Source: Mesostigma viride (taxonomy: Eukaryota > Streptophyta > Mesostigmatophyceae > Mesostigmatales > Mesostigmataceae). From it: a DNA stretch of 64,000 nucleotides. Both the position numbers and the translations under genes were made by a program. This document shows, in pieces, positions 13,101 through 23,140 of this stretch (position 1 is its first letter; the number at the start of each line of letters is the position of its first letter). The notes under the pieces are model-generated. The model saw only the letters and a list, made by a program, of their open reading frames with translations, was not told the DNA's origin and ran no database searches. Location of the stretch: contig RPFO01001819.1 of assembly GCA_009746045.1 (NCBI GenBank), forward strand, positions 1 to 64,000, in the 5' to 3' direction.

Positions 13101-15448
13101 ATGCTTCTAGTAAGCGGGCGCACCCCGCTAACTCGGTAGCGGTGCGCCAGGAGTCCTCAGACTCGTGTTGTGCGAATCGCCATCGCACCCGATATTGTCG
13201 CTGGACCCCTCGTCCCCGTTTGACATCCCGGTGGCCCACGATTGCGGCCACCTCGTCCTCCTGTTCCCCCGTATCAGGATTGAACTCCAGTGGGGCTGGG
13301 GGATTGACCCTACCCTGAATGGTGTTCTGGTGATACAACTTGAGCTGGTCACGGTGGAAACGGTTGGACGTGAGGTTCCATGACACTGGAATGTCCACCT
13401 GGAACATGACATCATCGAACTTGGTGAGGACCTTGTAGGGTCCCAGGAACATGGGTCGGAGCTTAGTCTTCAGCTCCTTCTCCACCTTGTGCGAAAATCG
13501 CCCGATCTGCGGGCCCTCAACCAGGACCCAATCGCCCACCTCGATGGACGGCGCCCTGTGGTCCCGCTTGCCGGCTGTCCTCTCCATATACCGCGCTGCC
13601 GCTGCGCGATAGCCCTGAACCGCGCTGTTATGCGCTTGGTGCATCCGCTGCAGCAACCGGTCGACCCCTTGCAGGGTATCCAGCTTGACCTGATCCTCTC
13701 CCAGATCGTGGCTCCCAAGCAAGTCGAGCGGTGTGAGAGGGTGCCGGCCGGAGTTGAGGAAAAAGGGGGTGAACCCATGGGCGGCCTGGGGGGCATTGTT
13801 CAAGGAAAACTCCACCAAGCCCAGAAGTTCTTCCCAATTGCTGCCCACCGTGTCGGTGTAGTGTCGCATGGTCTCTTGCACCGTGCGGTTCAATCGCTCC
13901 ACCAGATGCGACGACGAGCTGTGATAGGCCGTGCCCAGCGACACCTTGGTGCCCAGTTGCTCGAAGAACTCCTGCCAGAATTTGGCCGTGAAGAGCTTGT
14001 CGCGGTCAGAGATGAACTGCCGGCTGAGCCCATGAAACCGAAACACGTGCGTCAGGTATATCTTGGCGCACTCCTCCGCTGTGAGGTCGACCGGACACGG
14101 GGCCAGGTGACACATGCGCGTCAGGCGGTCCACAAACACCAAGACCATGCTGTTGCCGTTCTTCGTCTTCTTGAACGGGCCGATGAAGTCCATCATGATA
14201 GAATCCCAAGGACCCATGGGATCCGGCAGCGTCTTAGGGACGGCCTGAGAGCCCGTGTTCCTGGACTTCATGATCTGACACGAGGGGCACTGGCGCACAT
14301 ACGTCTCGATATACTCCTTCATCCCTGGCCAGTAGAAGTGCTTACGTGCCCGGGGAAGGAGACGGTGGCTTCCCTGATGTCCGCCCAGGAGAGAATCATG
14401 GAGCTCGTGAAGCAAGGCAGCCCTACAGAGCTCAGGGACATACAGCCGCCATTCCTCCGGCTGGGGACTCACGAACAGTTTCCCCTCCTGAAACTTGCAA
14501 GGATAGGCCCCCATCTGCTGGGGATGTGCCCGGATGGCTTCAAGTGCTGCTTCCTCCGTGATTGTGAAACGGCTGATCAGCATCTCCAAGTCCGACGTGA
14601 CTGTGAACGCGTCCGCAGCCGGTTCTGCCGCATCCGTACCCGCCTGGTTGACGAATTCTGAGAAGACTGTGGGAGGGCCGAGCGGCTGAAGCTGAAAAAT
14701 TCCCTGGGGCGGCACCACATGACTAAGGGGCACGCGCGCATGCGACCCCTCCCCCTCCCCGGGGTGTCCACGTCCTCGTGGGCGCTTGGTTGAACCGTCT
14801 CCTCCGGGAGGGGTGACAGGTCATCCATGGTGGTGTGCCCAAGATGAAACAAGTGACGGGCCTGGGGAGACCGTGGTTCCACACCGTAGGCGGTCCCCGG
14901 GGCGGCCACTGGGACACAGGTGGTATGCAGCACGTCCATGTCCTCGTAGAACCAATAGTCCGCCCGTCGCGAGAGAGCGTCGGGCACCACATTGTCCGCG
15001 CCCTTGACGTATTGGATCTTGAACGGCGCGAACTGTGACAGGTACTCCATCCACCGCGCCTGGCGGGGCGTCAGGTTGGGCTGCACCAGGAGGTGGGTGA
15101 GCGGCCGGTGGTCCGTGTGGATCACCAGGCGATGGGGGTCGAGATCCCCCTGCTCACTGATGGCCACCGAAAACTGGGCCCCCAAGAGATGATGACGCCA
15201 CGTGTGGCAGCTGTAGACGACTGCCAGGAGTTCCTGTTGATGCACTGGATAATTCCGCTCCGCCGGAATCATCGTTCGTGAGATGTACTCGATGGGCTGA
15301 AGGCCCTTGCCGTGGTCCTGCAGGAGAACACCCCCGATGGCCACCTTGCTGGCGTCCGTAGCCACGACGAAAGGAAGGGCCGGGTCCGGCAGGATAAGGA
15401 CTGGCGCTGTGGTGAGGTGGCGCTTGAGCGCCTCGAAAGCCTGTTGGC

Positions 15449-16750
15449 CAGGTTGGAAAATACGTGTGCGGGGTATAATACGTGGACTTAAAATACGCGT
15501 ATTATACGTGGGGGGTATAAAATACGCGGTGGTAAAATGCGCGACAGTTTTTGTGGTCCAATTGTCAGTCACCCAATTAGCACGCTCCTTGATGATGGTC
15601 ATGCAGTTATTACAACTGAAATTTGGTGTATATGCTTATTTATTAACATCTTCCATTTATGCCCTGCAATCCTATCTGATTATGATTTGTTAAATGCAGG
15701 GGGGAGCATGCTGCAACGGGAATAGTAAGGATTCAATTAATTAATTGATTGTAAGGAAAGCCATCCACTATATAATGCATGAGAGGACATAAGACACAAC
15801 TTCCGAGGAGGAGGGGTGACGTGCCCTCCTTTGTACTGGATCATGCCGGCCACCATCTGCTTGAAAGAGGCGCTCTCAGCCGCATTGAAGCAATGCCGTT
15901 CTCGATAAAAAATTCGGCAGCCAGCAGCTGGACACCTTTCTCGTCGACGGGAACCAGCCATTTGGTGATGCTCAGCTGGCCTTTGCTGGGAACCGACGAC
16001 AAGTCAGCCGGCGCAGCTGCCCCTCCCATCTCCGCCATTGCCCTGTTCAAATTGTGCTGCTTCTTGGCGTCTGACTGCTGCGACTTGTTGTTATACATCC
16101 TAAGAAACCTGCTCCGGATATTCGGTGGAATTTTGTCGCAGGGTAACATCCCTTCCCCTGCGATTCCGGCAAAGTGTGCACGGACTCGGAATACGCTGAT
16201 TGCCCCCGCCCCGTATGAGAACTTCTTGTTGCAAAATGAGCAGAACTTATTCGACACAAACTGCGTTTTGTTACTAACAGCATCTGTGACTGCTTCTTTC
16301 TTCTCGAGAACGAAATCCCATTCAGGCCCTTTCTTCTTCATGGCTGCAAATCGAAAATGGCTGCACACTGTCGCACAGTCGCACTGGCCTCGTCGTCGCT
16401 AGCATTACACCGTCAGTAGCACAGCTGGCATTTGCTGGCACACTGTTATTTATGCGTTATGTACCTAGTCCTAGCTGTCTCCTATACCGGCCAAACATTT
16501 TGCAAGGCTTGCGCTTTATGAAAAGAACTGTACGCATCTACTTCTAGTAGTAAAAATCTAAAATGTGCAGTGAGCGCGCCGCGCCCAGAACCTGGGCACC
16601 GCGCCAGTGCCCGCTGCCCGCTGGTACCCCCGAAAAATTCTAAGTCCAAACCGCGTGGTCAGACGTAAAATACGCGTAAAATACGTCGAGGCCCATAATA
16701 TGCTTTATCCCGCATTTTATCGCAAAAGTGCGGCGTACAGACCAACCCGG
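15449..16750. mobile_element. hAT-like DNA transposon inserted in pol of element 1
   Basis: The left end is CAGGTTGGAAAATACG. The right end, reverse-complemented, is CCGGGTTGGTCTGTACG. CTGTTGGC flanks both sides (15441-15448 and 16752-16759); the duplicated target can be read as 8-10 bp because neighbouring bases also match. The empty site is preserved in element 2 (GCCTGCTGGCACTGC). Subterminal regions are rich in AATACG(C/T) motifs. It contains a broken hAT transposase N-terminal half, so it is a deletion derivative. Confidence 0.85.
15737..16368 (-). pseudogene. hAT transposase N-terminal part (BED zinc finger), frameshifted
   Basis: From the ATG at 16368 the frame shows a BED-type zinc finger: CSFCNKKFSYG followed by RAHFAGIAGEG and MLPC. 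It then gives KGQLSITKWL and LLAAEFFIENGIA. At about 15895 one base is missing; in the next frame the typical hAT block continues as FNAAESASFKQMVAGM and then PPPRKL. It then stops at 15737. The catalytic core of hAT transposases, expected further downstream, is absent, so the protein would be a DNA-binding fragment at most. It lies on the same strand as the host retroelement. Confidence 0.85.
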
Positions 16751-18490
16751 CCTGTTGGCACTGCTCTGCCCAAAGGAACGGAGTACCCTTTTTGAGAAGA
16801 GCATTGATCGGGGCGGCGATGGTGGCAAACCTCGGGATGAACCGGCGGTAGTAAGATGCCAATCCCAGGAAGCTGCGTACCCCTTTCACGTCCGTAGGGA
16901 CAGGCCATTGCTGGACAGACTCGATCTTCTCAGGGTCGGTCGCGATGCCGTCCGCGGACAGGGTATGACCCAGAAACGGCACGCAGCGACCGGCGCGCAC
17001 CTTGGCCTTCCGCGCCGAAAGGTGCTCATCCTCCATGATCTGCAGCACGGCGTCCACATCCTCCAGGTGCTCCTCGAACGTCTTGGAGTACACCAGGATG
17101 TCGTCCAGATACGCCAGCGCGCACGTGCGCTTGTAGGTCCAGGGCGGGCGCGCTCCCTTCTGCGGGTCCGCCAGGTCCTGGGAGACCTGCGGCAGGTGGG
17201 CTGTACCCATCACCGGACGGAGGATGTCATTCATCAGCATCTGGAAGGACGCAGGCGAATTACACAGCCCCATTGCCGCCACCCGAAACTGATAGTGACC
17301 GAAGGGCGTAGCGAACGCGGTCTTGTGGCAGTCTTCTGGCGCGATGCGCAGCTGCCAAAACCCGTCCGCACAGTCGATGACGGTGAAACACGTCGCCCCC
17401 TGGACACGGTTGAAGATGTCGTCGATCCGCGGTAGAGGATACCGGGACTTGACGGTGATGGCGTTCAGCTTCCGGTAGTCAGTCACCAGACGCCACTTGC
17501 CTCCTGGCTTGGGAACGAGCAGCACGCCCGCTGAGAAGGGGCTGTTGCTGGGTTCAATGAGCCCCGCGTCGAGTAGTGAAATGAGGATCTTCTTGAGCTC
17601 CACCAGCTCGACTGGGCCCATGCGGTACATGGGAGACACAGTAGGCCCGGAACCCTCCTGGAGCTGGACACGATGTAACACCGATCGATTGGGAGGGAAC
17701 TGGGGGGTGCGATCGCGAAGAGGGCAGTGCGCTTCTCCAGGACGGCATTGAACCGCGCCAGCTCGTCCGGTGTGAACCGGCACCAATCTCGTTAAGCAGA
17801 GCCTGAGTGCTGTCCAGGTCTATGCGATACATCGCGTACTCCTTGCCCTTCCGGAGCTGGCGCGCCAGCGTCTTGCTACTCATCAGGATCTGGGACGCTG
17901 GTCGGGGCCCGTCCGCCGAGCGCTCGTGTGTAATGTTATGGACCTCCGCGGCCTGTGCCCTATACTCGCTGTCTGGGCACCAGAATGAACCATCCGGAAA
18001 CCAAACTACCCGCCGGCGCACACTGATGTCCACATCCTGCTTGTCCAGCCAGTCCACTCCAATGATGATGTCGGCAGCGCCCAACGGCGCAATAGTCGCC
18101 ACCAGGTCCACCGGCGTGCCCTGCAGTACACCCTTGATGTCTGCTAGGCCCGGCGATTGGTGCCGCCGACCGTCTGAGTAGGTGACATATACTGCCGTGG
18201 TGTGAGGTCGAGGTACCAGGCCCAGCCGACGCACCAGGGCCTCGTTGATGAAGGACGTGGAGGCGCCGGTGTCGACCAGGAACTTCACGTCCATGATCGT
18301 TTTCTCCTTCAAATACGGATCAAGGACGGTGGGAGGGACCAGTAACCCTCCGCTGAAAAGAAACAGATGCCGCGAATCTCCTTGAGATGCACGCGCCGCC
18401 GGTTGGGTGGACGCGTCTGCGGCCACGTTATTGACGTCTACCTCTACTCTAATTGACTCCGCGTCTGGGCTACCATCTGATTTTTCTACC

Positions 18491-20444
18491 CTATCCCCTA
18501 CCCCGGGACCCAAGCCCATGGGCAGGGCTACTACTCCCGAGGAGCGGTGGGACGGGAGGCCGCCTCGCCCGACCACCCGCCCTCTTCCCCCCCTCCTCCT
18601 CTTCGTCAGCCCCCTCCTCGTCGTCATACTCGTAGCCAGCCACTGCCTGCGTTTGGCCGGAAGAGGAGGACTGTCGCCGCGCCTCAATCTCGTTGACCGC
18701 GCGCAACACACCCTTGGTAGAGCTGGTCGCGGGTGGTCGCGGCTGCTGGTACTGCGTCGGGACCTGTCTGGCGTGCTGCAGGCGAGCCGCACGCTCACCC
18801 GCGTTGCGGGGTCGGTCCCGAGGGCCGGAGGAGTCGGGGCGGCTGCCGAAGGCCGGGCCGGAGAAACGAACACTGGGTGTCCCTCTCCTGCCCACGACTG
18901 GCGTTCTTGCCCCGGAGCTTGGGGCAGTCGCGCTTGAGGTGCCCCACCTCGCTGCACATGAAGCAGCGCGCCTTGCTAGCGTCGATCGCGTTGACGCCGG
19001 GTCAGTGTAGCCATCATCAGGGTCGTCGAGGTACTCCTCCTCCTCCTCCTCGCCGGTGAGCTCCGTAGAGTACATCTGGTTCACCCGTCGCGGGGGAGCT
19101 GACCTGAAGAAACGGCGCACCGAGGGTGCGCGCCCGCGAGACACCACGTCGGCCACCTGCAGAAGGTATCTCTGGATATTCAGGATGTCCCACTCCTTCC
19201 AGGGGACCTCAGCGTAGTGTTTGAATACCTCGTCCTGCAGCTCGGGGCTGAGCGCCTCGATGAATCTGATCTTGTACTCGTACCAGGTCATGTCGGTTAG
19301 ATAAGCGGCGCTGGACTCAAACTTGGACAGAAACTCGCGATATGGGGTGGTCCCCTGGCGCAGCTTGCCGAAAGCGATCCGCTCGTGGAGCTCCGCGTCT
19401 GGGGGTATCAGCTTGCGGCGCACCCGGTCCATCAGCTCCTCCACGGTTTGCGGGTATGACTGGGATGCGATGCTCTCACAGTTCAGGATGCTCACCACCG
19501 AGGGGTCCATGCAGGTGTTGACCACATGTGGGATCAAATCACAGGTGGCCAGTTCCCAGCTGTTGTGATTGCACCAAACGGTATACTGCTGTTGCCACAT
19601 GCGTCCCCATTCGTCGACCTCTCGCGGTTTCATATCCGCGTGCAGCTTGGGTACATTCTTGAAGGTAGGCATCGGTGGGGCCTTTACCGTGTTAAGCTTA
19701 GGCCCACCGACCTCTCTGTAGGAGATGGAGCCGAATGCTGGAGGCTGCGACCGCGGGAGAGATCCGGATCTGTCCGGTGTGCCGTGTGTCCGGCGCACCT
19801 GTACGACGAGGGGTGTTCGTACCCCGGGTCATCCAGTGCCACCCTGCTGAAACTGAGGTTGCCAGCAGGCGCAGGCGAGGGGACCGCGCTTCGGTCAAGC
19901 ACCCGTGGACGCTGCGGTTGAGGTGCCGGGCGCTGGGCTGGCGTGTGAGTCTCCTCGTCGCGGGTGGTGACACTGCTCCGGGTCTCCCCTGGGCTGGTCC
20001 GTGGTCTATGAGTACCAACGGGCGGGCCCTGCGTGACAGATCCCTCGTCCGCCTCGTTAGTCCCTTCCAGGTCATCGAACTCGCCATCTGCCCCTGGGGC
20101 CTCCCCTTCCTCGTCCGAATACCATAGCGCCGTGGGTAACAGGGACGTGCTGCCGAACTGACACTCTGCGTCTGCCCCGGTGTGGGGGACCCGGTGGAGG
20201 TCCCTGGGGCCGCCCCCGACCTGCCCAAGGATGCGTTGGCCGCCCGGTGACTGGCTGCTGATGGCGGTAGTGCAGGGTATCTTCATGCTCGTCCCCCTGC
20301 TGCTCAGGGTCCGATGGTGGCCATTGTGGTCTCGTCTGGAGTTGTTGTTGCTGTAACCGGGGTTGCCGTTGCTGCTGCTGCTGCTGTGGTTGCTGCTGCT
20401 GCTGCTGCGGTCGTTGCTGCTGCTGCTGCTGTTGCTGTCGTTGC

Positions 20445-20488
<44 letters not shown>

Positions 20489-20841
20489 TTGCTGCTGATG
20501 TTGTTGCTGCTGGTGTTGCTGCTGCTGATGTTGTTGCTGCTGGTGTTGCTGCTGCTGCGAGCCCCCCTGGAGTATCTCTGGGTCACTTCTATCCTCTTCC
20601 TGCCTGGTAAGGCGTCTATATTGTCCCCATCCGCTGGGGAGCTAGGTCTGGATCGTAGGGAGCCTTCCACAGGTCTCTCCATGACCTCACCTGTACCTGT
20701 CTCTACTTGTGGTGGTACCTCTAGCCCTTCTGTACCGTGCTCGTGGTTGTCTACCGGTTCTTTCTCTCTATTATCTGAATCTCTCTCCCTAAGCTCGTCT
20801 TCTGTCTCTCTGGCGTTCCTTGTTTGGTACCGTGTTGGCAT
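18491..20841 (-). pseudogene. gag of element 1, frameshifted
   Basis: ATG at 20841, N-terminus MPTRYQTRNARETEDE. A polyQ-type CAG/CAA tract (20600-20350) is read out of frame as Ser/Asn. The capsid-like region (PKLNTVKAPPMPTFKNVPKL to about DILNIQRYLLQVADVV) is in another frame from about 19800. Compared with element 2 there is a lost base near 19803 (GTACGACG versus GTACCGACG). Another near 19000 abolishes the CCHC zinc knuckle that element 2 retains, and a later indel restores the frame. Its C-terminal Asp/Glu-rich part (YEYDDEEGADEEEE) continues in frame across a G7 run into sequence that is pol-frame in element 2, implying a single ancestral gag-pol frame. Confidence 0.85.
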
Positions 20842-20967
20842 GGTGCTCGTACCGGTACCTTACACAGCAGGCATCACCTCCCCAGGAAGAAGAGAGAGAG
20901 AAGAGCAACCACGTGCTATGGATCTATAGATATAGAACCTAGTATCACTTCCTAGTAATAGTATCCT

Positions 20968-21306
20968 CTACTGTTTGCTAGGGCCAATGGTCAGCTGAGA
21001 GAAGGTAACTGTAACTGCTGTCCCCTCCCCCTGGCTGCTGAGCGTGGGTGGCTTGGAGCATTCACGAGTGATGTGCATCCCCTCAGGCAATGGCATATGT
21101 TCCCTAACAAACCTATCTGCATCTGCAATGTTATCAAACCCTTTCCACTTAGCACTAGAGCCTTGGGACAATATCTTATCTTTAATGTGTTCCTCACAAG
21201 TCTTCCAGCTGTAGAATATAGCAGGTCTACCCTTATCCCCGTCGTGAGCTACTGCGTAGTAAGGAAATCCAGACTGTCCACCCTTGTTTATTCTACGTCG
21301 GGGCAT
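20968..21306 (-). CDS. ORF0 of element 1: RNase H1 hybrid-binding (viroplasmin-like) domain
   Basis: 112 residues from an ATG at 21306. The pattern SGFPYYAVAHDGDKGRPAIF, then YSWKTCEEHIKDK, SSAKWKGFDNI and ADADRFVREH matches the small hybrid-binding domain at the N-terminus of eukaryotic RNase H1 and in caulimovirus viroplasmin (YAV, W..C, A+.K.F, A..FV). That domain binds RNA/DNA hybrids or double-stranded RNA. The ORF stands alone, 126 bp 5' of gag and about 750 bp inside the 5' LTR. It is uninterrupted, while gag and pol of the same copy are broken. A C-terminal tail (SSQGEGTAVTVTFSQLTIG) is shared with element 2. A role in reverse transcription or RNA handling is inference. Confidence 0.7.
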   Translation of the reverse strand: MPRRRINKGGQSGFPYYAVAHDGDKGRPAIFYSWKTCEEHIKDKILSQGSSAKWKGFDNIADADRFVREHMPLPEGMHITRECSKPPTLSSQGEGTAVTVTFSQLTIGPSKQ

Positions 21307-21740
21307 GTTACATCATAGTCTGGCAGCGGCTTGCAAGCAGGAGAGAAAGGGGAAACCCAGGCTACCTCTAGTGCAGTGACCTTAAACAAACGAGGAGAGA
21401 GCACGGAGTGTAGCACAGCACACGCCCCCAGCCTTCCGCGGCAATTAGGGGCTATACAACAATTACACGGAGGTAAACACCGTCAACACAGTCGGCAACA
21501 GCCAGACGGTATTCACCCCCACAACATGTAAAACAACGAATGGTTGTCGTCCGCAACTTCCATTCGAACCAACGACATTCACACCCTATAGAGGCACAAC
21601 GTATAACGAGAACCCCTACGCGTGCGAACCCGGAGAGGAAGCGAGCATGCATGCCAGCTAGCCTTCCACAGGCATCGCTTGTAAAGAAAGGATCCTATCT
21701 AGGGGACGCACCATAATCGATGACGTTAAATCCTCCTGAG

Positions 21741-21948
21741 CTGGCCGCCACCCGGTGTCGTTGAAGGCAAGCCCTGGCCGCCACTAGGTGTCGTTGAAAG
21801 CAGGAGAGCTGAACGCTATCGTTTACAGCACCTCACCACAGGACTATTGCTAGCCCCGCCGAGTATCCCAGACTGGCCGCTTGCTGGCTAGGTCGTCGTT
21901 GAATCCCTTTACGGGCTGGCCGCCGACCAGTCAGCAGTCGTTGAATTC
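21741..21948 (-). repeat. Leader repeats CTGGCCGCC...GTCGTTGAA, element 1
   Basis: Four spaced copies (about 21741, 21774, 21870 and 21917) of CTGGCCGC(C) followed 10-20 bp later by GTCGTTGAA lie between the primer site and ORF0. The same four occur in the leader of element 2 (about 57650-57855). Conservation in untranslated leader suggests an RNA structure or binding site, for example for packaging; this is inference. Confidence 0.6.
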
Positions 21949-22035
21949 CGGAACCTCTACCTACGTCAAACTCAGCCTTGGTATCCTAATTGGCTCACTA
22001 ACCCTCTCCGCGAGAGTTAGCTAACCTTTCCAGCA

Positions 22036-22053
22036 CATTTCCTCCGATAACCA
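22036..22053 (-). other. Candidate primer-binding site of element 1
   Basis: On the element strand the LTR end ...GGGACGTAACA is followed by C and then TGGTTATCGGAGGAAATG. TGG at this place is the usual start of a site complementary to a tRNA 3' end (CCA). The matching tRNA was not identified. The identical sequence is at 57946-57963 in element 2. Confidence 0.6.
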
Positions 22054-22054
22054 G

Positions 22055-22636
22055 TGTTACGTCCCAGCCCAGACACACCTAGCCTGAGCTACGTAGCGAA
22101 AGACCCTTCTTGCCGGAATTAGGAATAATTCAAGATAGCCTAAAGTAGGTTGCGCTTCACGACGTGAGTCGTGAGATATCTGGCATCACGGCTTAATGCC
22201 AAGCTAATTAGTTCACACTTATAATGGCTAGCAATACCAATTACAAATGGATAATGCCCCGGGCTCAATGTGTAGGCGTATTCGCACTTATCATTCATTA
22301 AACCAAGAGGACGAGACTCTCGTCCTCGGACCAATTTAACCTAGGTTGATTGCGGCGCAGATACATGCCAATTTCCCTGGACCAATCCAAGCCAAACATT
22401 CCACGTAGGATCCGGGCCGACATCGACCCTCAACTACAGGATCCACGCCTAGTACTACGAATGGACTCAGAACTGACGCGGCGCCACCGCACCGGTTCCT
22501 AAAAGGGCAACCTAGGACCAAAATAACTAGTCCAATTCACACAAGAGTCAATGTCCATAAAACTTAGTACAACGCCCACAAGGCCTTAGTAATTTATTCC
22601 ATTGTTACGTCCGACCTAAAGGGCCGGGACGTAACA
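22055..22636 (-). repeat. 5' LTR of element 1, complete (582 bp)
   Basis: Bounded by TGTTACGTCCC and GGGACGTAACA, a perfect terminal inverted pair with canonical TG...CA ends. Internal features are the hairpin GAGGACGAGACTCTCGTCCTC (about 22308), a second inverted pair CACGACGTGAGTCGTG, and a TTATAAGTG TATA-like motif on the element strand near 22220. Its TTAA at about 22296 is unoccupied here but occupied in both LTRs of element 2. Confidence 0.92.
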
Positions 22637-23140
22637 GTAACATAATGTAGGTTGCGCTTCACGACGTGAGTCGTGAGTTATCTGGCATCACGGCTTGATA
22701 CCAAGCTGATTTGTACACACTTATAATGGCTAGCAAGACCAATTACAAATGGATAATTGCCCCGGGCTCAATGTGTAGGCGTATTCGCACTTATCATTCA
22801 TCAAACCAAGAGGACGAGACTCTCGTCCTCGGACTAATTTAACCTAGGTTGGTTGCGGCGCAGATACAACACCAAATCCCACTGGACAATCCAAGTCACT
22901 CATTCCGCGTAGGATCCGGGCCGACATCGACCCCCAACTACAGGATCCACGCCTAGAACTATAGACAGATCCAGAACTGGCGCGGCGCCACGGCACCGGC
23001 CCCTAAAAGGTCAACCTAGGACCAAAATAACTAGTCCAATTCACACAATAGTCAATATTCATAAAACCCAGTACAACGGCCACAAGGCCTTAGTAATTTA
23101 TTCCATTGTTACGTCCGACTAAAAGGGCCGGGACGTAACA
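22637..23140 (-). mobile_element. Partial LTR directly next to element 1
   Basis: Starting at about 22642 (TAATGTAGGTTGCGC) this repeats the LTR from its TTGCGCTTCACGACG part to the GGGACGTAACA end at 23140. The first roughly 95 bp are missing. It is more diverged (TTCATCAAACC instead of TTCATTAAACC), so it is an older copy into which, or beside which, element 1 landed. Confidence 0.85.

Larger units (their letters stand above)
13075..18957 (-). pseudogene. pol of element 1: PR-RT-RNase H-integrase-chromodomain, broken
   Basis: The retropepsin motif VDTGAS lies near 18280. RT carries YLDDILVYS near 17110 and RNase H TDAS near 15360. The integrase shows an HHCC zinc finger (HDSLLGGHQGSH...CPSC) near 14400-14270 and a D-D-E core (MMDFIGPF, FISDRDKLF, HLVERLNRT). 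A GPY-like module follows, then a chromodomain (YRVRW...SEDSWRTATELAGCARLLEAY) that would target insertion to modified chromatin. Lesions: a frame change near 17720-17790, a hAT insertion at 15449-16750 after EQCQQA, and a one-base loss near 14756 (four instead of five Gs relative to element 2). Stop is TAG. This copy cannot make a full polyprotein. Confidence 0.9.
9940..22636 (-). mobile_element. Ty3/gypsy chromovirus, copy 1 (element 1), 3' LTR truncated
   Basis: Reads leftward: 5' LTR 22055-22636, primer site 22036-22053, ORF0 21306-20968, gag 20841-18491, pol with chromodomain 18957-13075, ORF3 to about 10488, polypurine tract 10286-10274, partial 3' LTR 10273-9940. Gene order PR-RT-RNase H-integrase plus a C-terminal chromodomain identifies the chromovirus branch of Ty3/gypsy. 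A hAT element (15449-16750) interrupts pol at the start of RNase H. Multiple one-base indels relative to element 2 show this copy is defective; only ORF0 remains whole. Confidence 0.92.

Noticed and set aside
19684-20841. Ser/Asn-rich protein region in gag of element 1
   Set aside because: It is the polyQ tract read out of frame after an indel; element 2 shows Gln in frame.
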